Origin: Nonomuraea turcica
GTDB taxonomy: Bacteria > Actinomycetota > Actinomycetes > Streptosporangiales > Streptosporangiaceae
Direction of reading: 5' to 3'
Length of the DNA: 64,000 bases
Assembly (NCBI RefSeq): GCF_030718205.1
Contig: NZ_JAUZQF010000018.1
Location: 186,001 to 250,000, forward strand
Both the position numbers and the translations under genes were made by a program. Numbering within the stretch: position 1 is the first letter of the stretch; each line of letters begins with the position of its first letter. Under the pieces are notes generated by a model that saw only the letters and a list, made by a program, of their open reading frames with translations, was not told where the DNA came from and did not search any database. Shown in pieces: positions 42,224 to 50,675 of this stretch.

Positions 42224-42631
42224 TTACTGGTTGCGGGCCTTGCGCAGGCCCATGATCTGCAGCTCGGCGAACCCGGCCACGGCCAGCGCCTGGGCGATGG
42301 CCCAGATCGCGCCGATCGTGGTGAAGTCGCCCGCCCCGGTGATGACGGCTGCGACGCTGCCCAGGGTCCAGATGATGTTCAGGGCGATCACGGCCCTGGT
42401 GGCGGCCGGGCTGATCGCGCGGCGGGCGGCCAGCAGGCCGACCGCGGCGCCGTACACGAGCAGGAAGACGCCGATTCCGCGCAGCAGGCCCGCCTCGGGG
42501 CCGAGCAGGGCGGCGACGGGGCCGGCGAAGGCCAGGTAGACCAGCCCGTTGCCGCCGGTGACGACGGCGTCGGCGGCCAGCGCCAGGCGCAGGAACTTCG
42601 TGCGGTCGGTCGTGACGCTCAGCGCGGTCAT
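42224..42631 (-). CDS. Four-helix membrane protein
   Basis: A 135-residue hydrophobic protein with four predicted helices (for example LALAADAVVTGGNGLVYLAF and AVIALNIIWTLGSVAAVITG). It resembles small actinobacterial integral membrane proteins found beside SnoaL-like genes; no function is known. ATG 42631 has GGAG 6 bases upstream. The frame is open further upstream but without a better start. Confidence 0.75.
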   Translation of the reverse strand: MTALSVTTDRTKFLRLALAADAVVTGGNGLVYLAFAGPVAALLGPEAGLLRGIGVFLLVYGAAVGLLAARRAISPAATRAVIALNIIWTLGSVAAVITGAGDFTTIGAIWAIAQALAVAGFAELQIMGLRKARNQ

Positions 42632-42790
42632 ATCGGCTCCTTCGGTGGTTCGGTGCGACACCTGAAAGATGTCAGCCACCGGATAGGGGCCGCGATTACG
42701 CCAGAGGTAAGCGGAGGTGGTGATTCGCCGCTTCACCTGCGGCAATGGTCAGGGTGTGACGCTCGTCACGGCGAGCCACCGAAAAGTTGA

Positions 42791-44455
42791 TCAAGCGCTT
42801 CCGAGGATCTCCTGGCGCAGGTGGGTCTTGAGGATCTTGCCGCCGGGGTTGCGGGGCAACTCGCCGTCGCGGAACCAGATGTGCGCCGGGATCTTGAACT
42901 TGGCGATCCGGCCGGCCAGGAAGGCCTGCAGCTCCGCCGGCGTGACCGACTGGCCAGGCGTCAGGCGGATGACGGCGCCGACCTCCTCGCCCAGGTCGTC
43001 GTGCGGCACTCCGATCACGGCCGCGTCGTCGACCGCCGGGTGCTCGAACAACGCCGCCTCCACCTCGGCGCAGTAGACGTTCTCGCCGCCCCTGATCACC
43101 ATGTCCTTGGCCCGGTCCACGATGTAGACGAAACCCTCTTCGTCGATCTTGGCCAGGTCGCCGGTGTGCACCCAGCCGTCCACGAACGTCTGCGCCGTGG
43201 CCTCCGGCTTGTTCCAGTAGCCGAGGATCACGTTCGGGCCGCGCAGGCACAGCTCGCCCACCTCGCCGGGCGGCAGCTCGTTGTCCATCGGGTCGACCAC
43301 GCGCACGTCCACCACGGGCACCGGGCGGCCGATGCTGTCGGGCCTGGCCCGGTAGTCGGCGCCGCCGTTGCCGATGGCCAGCGCGGTCGTCTCGGTCATG
43401 CCGTAGCCGTTGGAGGGGGCGCGGTTGGGGAGGTTCTCGGTAATGCGCTCCAGCAGCTTGGGCGGGGCAGGGGCGCCGCCGTAGCCGAGGGTGGCCAGCG
43501 ACGACAGGTCGTACTTGCCGAAGTCGGGGTGGGACATGAGCTGCCACGCGCTGGTGGGCACGCCGATCATGGCGCTGATCTTCTCCCGCTCGATCAGGCG
43601 CAGCGCCTGCTCGGGATCCCACTTGTACATGAGCACCAGTCCGCCGCCGCTGAACATCGTCGTCGTCATGGCCGAGAAGCAGCCCGTGACGTGGAAGAGC
43701 GGCACGGTCAGCAGCGTCACGCGGCGCGTCCCCGCCGCCGCCGCGAGGTCTTTGCCGGCCAGCGCGAGCGCGTGCATGAGCCCGTAGGCCACGGTCATGG
43801 GCGACTGGCCCAGGTTGCGGTGGCTGCCGAGCGCGCCCTTGGGGCTGCCGGTCGTGCCGGAGGTGTAGAAGATCGTGGCCGGGTCGTCCGCGGACAGCTC
43901 CACGCCGGGCAGCTTCACATCGGCCGCGACCTCGCCCAGCACCTCGTCGAAAGCACGCGCTCCGGCCGGTGGCTCGCCCCTCGTGACGATCAGCGGCACG
44001 CCCGTCGAGGCCAGCCGCGCCGCCCGCTCGCCGTCCGCGATCAGCACCTTCGCGCCCGAGTCCCGCACGCCGTAGGCCAGCTCGGCCTCCGTCCACCAGG
44101 CGTTGAGCGGCACGGCCACGGCCCCGGTCGCCAGGACCGCCGAGAACGAGACCACCCATTCCGGATAGTTGCGCATGGCCACGGCCACCCGGTCGCCCTT
44201 GCGCACGCCGTAGTCGTCCACCAGCCGGTTGGCCAGTGTGGCGGCGCGGCGGAAGTGGTCCTCGAAGGTGATCTGCTCGTCCTCGTAGACGAGGAAGACC
44301 TTGTCGCCGTGGAACCTGCTCATCTCCAGCAGGGCGCGGAAGTGGGCGGGTGCGTGTTTCCACGTGCGTACCCCGGTGTCGCCGATCTCCTCTATCTCGA
44401 AGAGCTGGCCGGGGCCGGTGAGCTGCTCCTGGACCTGGGCGTGCGTGAGGGACAT
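42791..44455 (-). CDS. Class I acyl-CoA ligase (fatty-acid-type, AMP-forming)
   Basis: A 554-residue adenylate-forming enzyme. The AMP motif is IFYTSGTTGSPKGALGSHRN, then YGMTETTALA, GWVHTGDLAKIDEEGFVYIV and the C-terminal catalytic Lys in LPRNPGGKILKTHLR. It would activate a fatty or related carboxylic acid to a CoA thioester in the cytoplasm. A palindromic TetR-type operator lies 47 bases upstream of the start, suggesting control by an acyl-CoA-responsive repressor encoded elsewhere. The substrate is not certain. Confidence 0.92.
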   Translation of the reverse strand: MSLTHAQVQEQLTGPGQLFEIEEIGDTGVRTWKHAPAHFRALLEMSRFHGDKVFLVYEDEQITFEDHFRRAATLANRLVDDYGVRKGDRVAVAMRNYPEWVVSFSAVLATGAVAVPLNAWWTEAELAYGVRDSGAKVLIADGERAARLASTGVPLIVTRGEPPAGARAFDEVLGEVAADVKLPGVELSADDPATIFYTSGTTGSPKGALGSHRNLGQSPMTVAYGLMHALALAGKDLAAAAGTRRVTLLTVPLFHVTGCFSAMTTTMFSGGGLVLMYKWDPEQALRLIEREKISAMIGVPTSAWQLMSHPDFGKYDLSSLATLGYGGAPAPPKLLERITENLPNRAPSNGYGMTETTALAIGNGGADYRARPDSIGRPVPVVDVRVVDPMDNELPPGEVGELCLRGPNVILGYWNKPEATAQTFVDGWVHTGDLAKIDEEGFVYIVDRAKDMVIRGGENVYCAEVEAALFEHPAVDDAAVIGVPHDDLGEEVGAVIRLTPGQSVTPAELQAFLAGRIAKFKIPAHIWFRDGELPRNPGGKILKTHLRQEILGSA

Positions 44456-44501
44456 CTGCAGAACGCTCCCCGCGGTGGACGATTATTCTGGGTAAATCAC
44501 A

Positions 44502-44519
44502 GTACCGACCGGTAGGTAC
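44502..44519. promoter_or_regulatory. TetR-type palindrome before the acyl-CoA ligase gene
   Basis: The 18-base sequence GTACCGACCGGTAGGTAC is palindromic except for one base pair. It lies 47-64 bases before the minus-strand ligase start, overlapping where a -35 region would be (AT-rich AGAATAAT follows on that strand). TACCGACCGGTCGGTA-like sites are typical for TetR/AcrR regulators of lipid genes in actinobacteria. Confidence 0.65.
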
Positions 44520-44542
44520 GTCGCGCTAGAACCCCGCGGCCG

Positions 44543-44676
44543 TGAAAGTTTCATCTATGCGCCGATAGTTTCTGCTGCCCAACTGCTGCTTTAGCGACTG
44601 CCCGCGACCGGCATTGACCGCTCACTTGCATGTCAATACCGTCTGCGGTGCGATCCAAGCGGGATCGAAACTTTCG
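44543..44676 (+). promoter_or_regulatory. GAAA-N-TTTC operator boxes of the xylanase gene
   Basis: Two palindromes lie between the ligase and xylanase genes: TGAAAGTTTCA (44543-44553) and CGAAACTTTCG (44666-44676). A half-similar CGATAGTTTCT is near 44563. The CGAAA-N-TTTCG box is known from promoters of Streptomyces xylanase genes and fits a LacI-family repressor site. The second box ends 26 bases before the start codon, so binding would block transcription or early elongation. A CCTCCGGAGG palindrome at 44691-44700 covers the ribosome site. Confidence 0.65.
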
Positions 44677-44702
44677 GGTCGAGTGCCTGCCTCCGGAGGT
44701 AG

Positions 44703-46367
44703 ATGTTCGTGCTGTCGTCCTCGTTCGCCAGAGTCCTCGCCTTGGCGGGGATGTCCTTAGCCTTCCTCCTGCCCGCCAGTTCGGCCGACGCGTCGGCGTC
44801 CCTGCGCACGCACGCCTCCGCCAAGGGCAAGTTCATCGGGGCGGCGCTCGCCACTAGCCCGCTGTCCAATGAGACCTCCTACCGCAATATCGCGGCCACC
44901 GAGTTCAGTCAGGTCACCGCCGAGAACGCGATGAAGTGGGACGCCACCGAGCCCAGCCAGGGCCAGTTCAACTTCTCCGGCGCCGACGCCATCGTCAACT
45001 TCGCCACCCAGAACAACCAGCAGGTCCACGGCCACACCCTGGTGTGGCACAGCCAGACCCCGAGCTGGGTGCAGAACCTCGGCGCCAGCGCCATGCGCAC
45101 CGCCATGCAGAACCACATCAGCCAGGTCGTCGGCCGCTACGCCGACAACGCGACCGTGGTCTCGTGGGACGTGGTGAACGAGATCTTCGACGACAACGGC
45201 GGCTGGCGCTCCTCGTTCTGGTACAACACGCTCGGCCAGAGCTTTGTCGCCGACGCCTTCCGCGCCGCCCGCGCCGCCGACCCCAACGCCCGGCTGTGCA
45301 TCAACGACTACAACGTCGAGGGCATCAATGCCAAGAGCACCGCGATGTACAACCTGGTCTCGTCGCTGCGCCAGCAGGGCGTGCCCGTCGACTGTGTGGG
45401 CTTCCAGGGTCACCTCGCGATCCAGTACGGCTTCCCGAACGACCTGCAGCAGAACCTGCAGCGCTTCGCCGACCTCGGCGTCCAGGTCCGCATCACCGAG
45501 CTGGACGTGCGCATGCAGATGCCCAGGGACGCCACCAAGGACGCCACCCAGGCCACCTACTACCGCAACGTCGTCAACGCCTGCCTGGCGGTGACCGCCT
45601 GCGCCGGCGTCACGATCTGGGGCTTCACCGACAAGTACTCGTGGGTGCCGGACACCTTCCAGGGCCAGGGCGCCGCGCTGATCTACAACGAGAGCTACCA
45701 GGCGAAGCCGTCGTACAACGCCGTGCACGACGCGCTGGCCGGCGGCACCACCACCGACACCACGCCGCCGACCACGCCGGGCACACCCACGTCGAGCAAC
45801 GTGACGTCCAACTCGGCCGCCCTGACCTGGGCCGCCTCCACCGACAGCGGCGGCAGCGGGCTGGCCGGCTACAACATCTACCGCGAGCAGGGGGCCACCG
45901 ACACGCTGCTCGGCCAGAGCACCACGAACTCGACCACGCTGACCGGGCTGAGCTCCGAGACCCAGTACCAGGTCTACGTGCGGGCCCGTGACGGCGCCGG
46001 CAACCTGTCGGGGAACTCGCCGCTGGCCACGTTCACGACGCTGTCGGGACCGGGTGGCGGGGGCCCCTGCACCGCGGCCGGCACCGTGCAGACCCAGTGG
46101 AGCACCGGGTACGTGGTGCAGCCGGTGACCGTCACCAACACCGGCACGTCCGCCATCACCGGCTGGACCGTCACCTTCACCCTGCCCGCCGGCCACACGC
46201 TCACCGGCTCGTGGAACGCCGACGTGACGGTGAGCGGGCAGACCGTCACCGCCAAGAACGCGGGTTACAACGGCAACCTGGCCCCGAACGCGAGCACCAG
46301 CTTCGGGTTCCAGGTCAGCCGGCCGAACGGGAACACTCAGACGCTCTCCGGATACACCTGCGCCTGA
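44703..46367 (+). CDS. Secreted GH10 endo-beta-1,4-xylanase with FN3 and CBM2
   Basis: A 554-residue secreted enzyme that cleaves the xylan backbone. A signal peptide (LALAGMSLAFLLPASSADASA) precedes the GH10 domain (about residues 35-345). The acid/base is Glu160 in WDVVNE and the nucleophile Glu266 in ITELDV. A fibronectin type III domain (about 355-445) and a C-terminal CBM2 cellulose-binding module (about 452-554, with two Cys near its ends) follow. ATG 44703 is only 2 bases from GGAGGT; GTG 44709 at 9-base spacing may be the true start. Confidence 0.95.
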   Translation: MFVLSSSFARVLALAGMSLAFLLPASSADASASLRTHASAKGKFIGAALATSPLSNETSYRNIAATEFSQVTAENAMKWDATEPSQGQFNFSGADAIVNFATQNNQQVHGHTLVWHSQTPSWVQNLGASAMRTAMQNHISQVVGRYADNATVVSWDVVNEIFDDNGGWRSSFWYNTLGQSFVADAFRAARAADPNARLCINDYNVEGINAKSTAMYNLVSSLRQQGVPVDCVGFQGHLAIQYGFPNDLQQNLQRFADLGVQVRITELDVRMQMPRDATKDATQATYYRNVVNACLAVTACAGVTIWGFTDKYSWVPDTFQGQGAALIYNESYQAKPSYNAVHDALAGGTTTDTTPPTTPGTPTSSNVTSNSAALTWAASTDSGGSGLAGYNIYREQGATDTLLGQSTTNSTTLTGLSSETQYQVYVRARDGAGNLSGNSPLATFTTLSGPGGGGPCTAAGTVQTQWSTGYVVQPVTVTNTGTSAITGWTVTFTLPAGHTLTGSWNADVTVSGQTVTAKNAGYNGNLAPNASTSFGFQVSRPNGNTQTLSGYTCA

Positions 46368-46375
46368 TGTTCCGC

Positions 46376-46413
46376 GAATCCCCTGGGCGCTTCTCCTGCC
46401 GCCCAGGGGATTC
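46376..46413 (+). terminator. Terminator after the xylanase gene
   Basis: GAATCCCCTGGGCG (46376-46389) pairs perfectly with CGCCCAGGGGATTC (46400-46413), 10-base loop, then TCTCT. It starts 8 bases after the stop. Confidence 0.92.
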
Positions 46414-46478
46414 TCTCTGCCGAAGATATTGACAATTAAACCGTCGAGGTCTGTCGTTCGCCATAGGAGGTGAACGGC

Positions 46479-47297
46479 ATGAACGAATGGGATGCCACCT
46501 CGTACGCGGGCAAGGACACCATCCTGCGGGTCGTCAGGGACGAGGCCGATCGGCTGTTCGCGCTGGCCGAACCGGAGGAGGCATGGGAGGCGCCGACCGC
46601 CTGCCCAGGCTGGACGACGCGTGACGTGGTCGCGCACATCGTCGACACGACCGAGGGATACTTCGCCGCGTTCGACGCGGCTCGACGCAGCCAGGACTTC
46701 GGCGCGGCGTACGGGCTGCCCGGGATGGGCGATCGGGTCAACGAGCAGGCCGTGGCGCTGCGCGGGATCCCGCAGAAGGAGCTGCTCGACCGGCTCAAGA
46801 CGGACCTCGAGCAGATGCAGGCGATCCTGCGCGAGCTCGGCGAGGACGAATGGGCCGGGCTCACCGTCCCGCACTTCTACATGGGCCCGCTGCCCGCGTA
46901 CTTCTACGCGGCAGGCCAGCTCATGGACTACGCCGTGCACTCCTGGGACATCCGGCAGGGGACCGGCCGGGCGCACGGGCTGTCGGGGGAGGCGGCCGAT
47001 CTGCTGGTGCCGTTCATGTTCGTGCTCTGGCAGTCCACGATCAGGCAGGAGGCGGACCTGACGACGCCGTTCGAGCTCGGCATCCGGGTGGGCGGGGTCA
47101 ACGGCGGAGACTTCCGCGTGTCGGTGGGGCCGGGCGGGATGACGTACGAGCAGGGTGACCTGGGCGGGTTGCCGACCGTCATCGAGTTCGACGCGGGGAG
47201 CATGGTGCTCACGACGTTCGGGCGCAGCAACGCCGGCACCGTCAGGGGCGACCTGGCGATCGCCGACCGCTACCTGAACCTGTTCTTCCGTATCTAG
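46479..47297 (+). CDS. Maleylpyruvate isomerase/DinB-fold protein
   Basis: A 272-residue protein with the mycothiol-dependent maleylpyruvate isomerase N-terminal (DinB-like) fold: WEAPTACPGWTTRDVVAHIV has the typical metal-ligand His, and YAVHSWDIRQGTGRAHGL supplies the others. A C-terminal SCP2-like domain covers about residues 170-272. Members are often annotated by this fold but act in varied thiol chemistry; no specific reaction is claimed. ATG 46479 lies 8 bases after AGGAGG, while GTG 46470 sits within that site. TTGACA at 46429 may belong to its promoter. Confidence 0.85.
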   Translation: MNEWDATSYAGKDTILRVVRDEADRLFALAEPEEAWEAPTACPGWTTRDVVAHIVDTTEGYFAAFDAARRSQDFGAAYGLPGMGDRVNEQAVALRGIPQKELLDRLKTDLEQMQAILRELGEDEWAGLTVPHFYMGPLPAYFYAAGQLMDYAVHSWDIRQGTGRAHGLSGEAADLLVPFMFVLWQSTIRQEADLTTPFELGIRVGGVNGGDFRVSVGPGGMTYEQGDLGGLPTVIEFDAGSMVLTTFGRSNAGTVRGDLAIADRYLNLFFRI

Positions 47298-47304
47298 AGC
47301 CGTG

Positions 47305-47330
47305 GGCCGCCGGTGCGCATACCGGCGGCC
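47305..47330 (+). terminator. Hairpin terminator after the DinB-fold gene
   Basis: GGCCGCCGGT (47305-47314) and ACCGGCGGCC (47321-47330) form a perfect 10-base stem with a 6-base loop, 7 bases after the stop. It separates this gene from the kinase-Thg1 pair. Confidence 0.7.
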
Positions 47331-47364
47331 GCGTGCTGTTACGGTTGGCCCGTAATGTGGGGTG

Positions 47365-47829
47365 ATGACTGATCGGGAAGTGGCCGTTCTCATCGGCCTG
47401 CAGGCTTCCGGTAAATCCGCCTTCTACCGGCGATGCCTGGCTGCCACTCATGCCCATGTGACCAAGGACGATTTCCCCAACGCGCGGCACCGGCAGCGAC
47501 GCCAGCTCCGTCTGATCCGTGAGGCGCTGGAGGAGGATCGGAACGTGGCGGTCGACAACACCAATCCTTCACCCGAGGAGTGGCGGCCGTTGATCGTGAC
47601 CGGGCGGGAGCACGGGGCGCGGGTGGTGGCCTATTGGTTCCCGCCGAACCTGAAGGGATCTCTCCAGCGCAACGCGGAACGGCTCGGCCGGGCGCGCGTG
47701 CCGGAGGTGGGCGTCTTCTCGACGTACAGGCGGATGCGGCGCCCCCGGGTGGCCGACGGGTTCGACGAGGTGGCCGTGGTGGAGTTCGACGGGCGCGGTG
47801 GCTTTCTCGTGCGGAAGGAGGAGGGATGA
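47365..47829 (+). CDS. PNKP-like polynucleotide 5'-kinase
   Basis: A 154-residue P-loop kinase. Walker A is GLQASGKS (residues 11-18), an Asp pair sits in VTKDDFPN (Asp35-36), and VAVDNTNPSPEEW (Asp64) plus QRNAERLGRARVPEVGVFST closely follow the kinase domain of mammalian PNKP (IDNTNP, then R-x-N and the VP lid). This family transfers phosphate from ATP to 5'-OH ends of DNA or RNA. It stands alone without the PNKP phosphatase domain. ATG 47365 follows GTGGGG. Its stop overlaps the Thg1-like gene start, so they act together. Confidence 0.82.
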   Translation: MTDREVAVLIGLQASGKSAFYRRCLAATHAHVTKDDFPNARHRQRRQLRLIREALEEDRNVAVDNTNPSPEEWRPLIVTGREHGARVVAYWFPPNLKGSLQRNAERLGRARVPEVGVFSTYRRMRRPRVADGFDEVAVVEFDGRGGFLVRKEEG

Positions 47830-48575
47830 GGGGCGACCGGTTGGAGGCGGGGATGCGGGCGCGGGAGTGGTTTCACTCGCTGACGCTGCTGCCCGGTGCG
47901 TGGGCGATCGTGCGGGTGGATGGGCGCGCATTCTCCCGCTACACGGAAGGCCGCTTCGACAAGCCTTTCGACGTGCGCTTCCGCGAGTTGATGGCAGTCG
48001 CGGCGCGGAGCCTGCTGGAGGAGTTCCAGGGGTGTTACGCCTATGCGCAGAGCGATGAGATCTCTCTCGTGCTGCCTCCCTCCTTTGACCTGTTCGGGCG
48101 GGAGGCGGAAAAGCTGGTGTCGATCTCGGCAGGCGTGGCCTCGGCGGCTTTCACGCACGCGGCGGGCGAGCCGGTGCACTTCGACAGCAGGGTCTGGCTG
48201 GGCAGCTCGGTGGAGGACGTCGTCGACTACATGTCGTGGCGGCAGGCCGACGCCGCCAGATGCGCACTGAACGGCTGGTGCTACTGGACCTTGCGCAGGG
48301 ACGGCAGGACGGCGCGGCAGGCCGGCAAGCTGCTCGAACACACCACGGTCGCCGACAAGAACGAGCTGCTGTTCCAGCACGGCGTGAACTTCAACGAGCT
48401 GCCTGCCTGGCAGCGCCGCGGCATCGCCTTGTGGTGGGAGACGCACGACCATCAGGGGCACGACCCCCTCCGCGGCGTGGACGTGGTCACCCAGCGGCGG
48501 CGGGTGCACGTGGAGTGGGATCTGCCCATGAAGGACGACTACCGGCGGCTCGTGGAGCGGCTGGTCACCGGCTGA
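47826..48575 (+). CDS. Thg1-like 3'-5' nucleotidyltransferase
   Basis: A 249-residue member of the tRNA-His guanylyltransferase family. Metal ligands are Asp32 in IVRVDGRAFSRYT and Asp77-Glu78 in AYAQSDEISLVL, as in Thg1. Nucleotide-binding and tRNA-contact regions follow (FHAAGEP-like AFTHAAGEPVHFDSRVW; ADAARCALNGWCYWTLR). Bacterial Thg1-like proteins repair 5'-truncated tRNAs by adding nucleotides in the reverse direction, on templated ends; they do not serve G-1 addition, which bacteria encode in the gene. It is coupled (ATGA) to the kinase gene before it. Confidence 0.9.
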   Translation: MRGDRLEAGMRAREWFHSLTLLPGAWAIVRVDGRAFSRYTEGRFDKPFDVRFRELMAVAARSLLEEFQGCYAYAQSDEISLVLPPSFDLFGREAEKLVSISAGVASAAFTHAAGEPVHFDSRVWLGSSVEDVVDYMSWRQADAARCALNGWCYWTLRRDGRTARQAGKLLEHTTVADKNELLFQHGVNFNELPAWQRRGIALWWETHDHQGHDPLRGVDVVTQRRRVHVEWDLPMKDDYRRLVERLVTG

Positions 48576-48608
48576 CCGCCGGCAGCGGTCGCGGAGTTCG
48601 CTCAGCGC

Positions 48609-50021
48609 TCACCCCAGGTCGTGCCCTCCGGCCGCCGGCAGCTGGTGCTTGGCCACGCGCGCGGTGGGCGTCCGGGGGAGGGTGTCCAGCCGCTGCCAGA
48701 ACCTCGGCACCTTGTACGGAGCCAGCCGCTCAGCCGTCCAGTCACGCAGGGCCGCCAGGTCCAGCTCGCGCCCCGGAGCCGCGACCACGAACGCCTTCAC
48801 CTCCTCGTCCGTCAGCTCGGACGGGACCCCGATCACCGCGCACTCCAGCACGTCGGGGTGGGCTTCCAGGGCCTCTTCGACCTCCAAGGGCGAAAGGTTC
48901 TCGCCGCGGCGCCGTATGACCTCCTTTTTGCGGGCCACGAACGTGTAGGTGCCGTCGGGGTTGGCCGTCACCAGATCGCCGGTGTGCAGCCAGCCGTCCT
49001 TGACGGCCTTGGCGGTTTCATCGGGCATGCCCCAGTATCCGGGCGTCACAGCGGGGTTATGCAGGAGCAGCTCGCCGTCCTCAGCCACCCGCGCGTGGTT
49101 GATCGTGCCCAGCGTGGGGTGCTGGCGGGGCGTGCCCAGGGTCTCGTAGGGTCGGGCGCCGCGGGGCCAGATCAGCCCGTACGGGGTCTCCGACAGGGCG
49201 TAGCCGACGACGATCTCCAGGCCGAAGCGGCGCTCGATCTCCAACTGCCGTTCGCGGGCCGGTGCCGGGCCCGTGTAGCAGAGCTTGAGCGGGTTGTCGG
49301 CGTCGTCCGGCCTTTCCGGCTGCCGCATGAGGATCTCCAGCATGGCGCCGATCGCGTTGAACTCGGTGGCGCCGTACCGCCGGGCATCGTCCAGGAAGGA
49401 GCCGGCCGAGAAGCGGGGCAGGAGGACCAGGCCGGCGCCGCAGGACAGCGAGCCCATGACCGAGTAGGCCGGGGCGTTGATGTGGAACAGCGGCAGCGAC
49501 GTCATCAGGCGGTCCGCGCCGGTCAGGCCGAGCCAGTGGGCGAAGCCCTGGCCGGCCAGCGCGTACGCCCGGTGGGTCTGCATGACCAGTTTGGAGCGGC
49601 CTGTGGTGCCGGAGGTGGGGATGAGCGCGGCCAGATCGTCCGGCTTCACCAGGTCCGGAGGAAGGTCGGCGGGTCGTGGCCATGGGCCGGGGTCACGGAT
49701 GACGTGGGCCGGCTTGGCCTGCTCCATGAGGGCGTCCAGCTCGCGGTCAGTGCTGCGCGGGTTCACGGGGAGGCTGATGGCGCCCAGCGTGGTCAGAGCC
49801 AGCCAGCAGATCAGGTCTCGCGGGGTGGTCCTGGCCACGAGCATGACGACGTCGCCGTGCCGCACGCCCCGGGCGGCCAGGGCCTGCGCCTCGCCGCCCA
49901 CCAAGGCGGCGGCCTCGGCGAACGTGATCATCGAGTCGCCGTGCAACCACGGGCGCTCGCCGCCGGCGGCGGCGGCGAGCACCTGCGGGATCGTGGCCGG
50001 GAGCGATCCGGGGGTGGTCAA
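48609..50021 (-). CDS. Acyl-CoA ligase, CaiC-like
   Basis: A 470-residue AMP-forming ligase, shorter than average. The AMP motif is LIPTSGTTGRSKLVMQTHRA, followed by YALSETPYGLIWPRG, GWLHTGDLVTANPDGTYTFV, KKEVIRRRGENLSPLEVEEA and the C-terminal LPRTPTARVAKHQL with the catalytic Lys. The substrate is unknown; the neighbour suggests a pathway for an unusual acid. It starts with TTG 50021 overlapping the stop of the VOC gene (TTGA), so the two are coupled. Confidence 0.9.
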   Translation of the reverse strand: MTTPGSLPATIPQVLAAAAGGERPWLHGDSMITFAEAAALVGGEAQALAARGVRHGDVVMLVARTTPRDLICWLALTTLGAISLPVNPRSTDRELDALMEQAKPAHVIRDPGPWPRPADLPPDLVKPDDLAALIPTSGTTGRSKLVMQTHRAYALAGQGFAHWLGLTGADRLMTSLPLFHINAPAYSVMGSLSCGAGLVLLPRFSAGSFLDDARRYGATEFNAIGAMLEILMRQPERPDDADNPLKLCYTGPAPARERQLEIERRFGLEIVVGYALSETPYGLIWPRGARPYETLGTPRQHPTLGTINHARVAEDGELLLHNPAVTPGYWGMPDETAKAVKDGWLHTGDLVTANPDGTYTFVARKKEVIRRRGENLSPLEVEEALEAHPDVLECAVIGVPSELTDEEVKAFVVAAPGRELDLAALRDWTAERLAPYKVPRFWQRLDTLPRTPTARVAKHQLPAAGGHDLG

Positions 50022-50623
50022 GGCTCCAGCGTGATCCCTTCGCGCCTGAGGTCCTCGATGATGCCGTCCACCAGACGGGTGGCGACCGTGTGGCGCAGCT
50101 CGCCGTGGTCACGCAACTCGCGCACGGCGGGAACGGGATCCGGGTCGGCGAACAGCCGCTCGTCGGCGTAGTCCACCGGCCGGCCGGTCGGGTCGATGGT
50201 CCACCAGGACGCCTCCAGCGCGATGCCGTTGGGGTCGCTGAAGTAGATCGACCGCAGGAACCCGTGGTCGATGACGTCGGTGACCTCGCACCCATGCGCC
50301 TTGAGCCGGTCGCGCATCCGGTTGAGCGCGTCCTCGTCCGGCAGGTGTAGCGACAGGTGATCGAACTGCGCTGCCTTGGCGTACGGCACGCCCGCGGGCT
50401 TGGCGAAGCTGTCGAGCGGCTGGTCCGCGTACTCGAAGAAGGCGACGGTGTTGCCCGGCGCCACCTCGAAGAAGTAGTGCTTGAACGCGGGCACGGCAAG
50501 GGTGGTGACCAGGCGGGCGCCGAGCACACCGTGCCAGAACCGCACGGTGGCGTCCATGTCCGCGGTCACCAGGGCGAGATGGTGCACGCCGCGCCAGTGC
50601 ACCGGGTCGGGGTTTGCGGCCAT
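50018..50623 (-). CDS. VOC-family glyoxalase/dioxygenase-like protein
   Basis: A 201-residue protein with two vicinal-oxygen-chelate modules. HWRGVHHLALVTADMDATVR and FDHLSLHLPDEDALN begin the two halves, and DPNGIALEASWWT carries a metal-ligand Glu. Ring-cleaving dioxygenases, glyoxalases and resistance proteins share this fold. The coupling to an acyl-CoA ligase suggests a role in breakdown of an aromatic or related acid, but this is inference. ATG 50623. Confidence 0.85.
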   Translation of the reverse strand: MAANPDPVHWRGVHHLALVTADMDATVRFWHGVLGARLVTTLAVPAFKHYFFEVAPGNTVAFFEYADQPLDSFAKPAGVPYAKAAQFDHLSLHLPDEDALNRMRDRLKAHGCEVTDVIDHGFLRSIYFSDPNGIALEASWWTIDPTGRPVDYADERLFADPDPVPAVRELRDHGELRHTVATRLVDGIIEDLRREGITLEP

Positions 50624-50675
50624 GCGTCAACCGTACGCCTTTCAACTATCCCTGGTAAGTGAGGACTACCTGCCT

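Noticed and set aside
42756..42769. GTGAC-gctc-GTCAC inverted repeat between the acyl-CoA ligase and membrane protein genes
   Set aside because: Short and without a nearby promoter pattern; too weak to call an operator or terminator.
46429..46457. TTGACA as a promoter for the DinB-fold gene
   Set aside because: The -35 is perfect but no acceptable -10 lies at 16-19 bases; left as a remark only.
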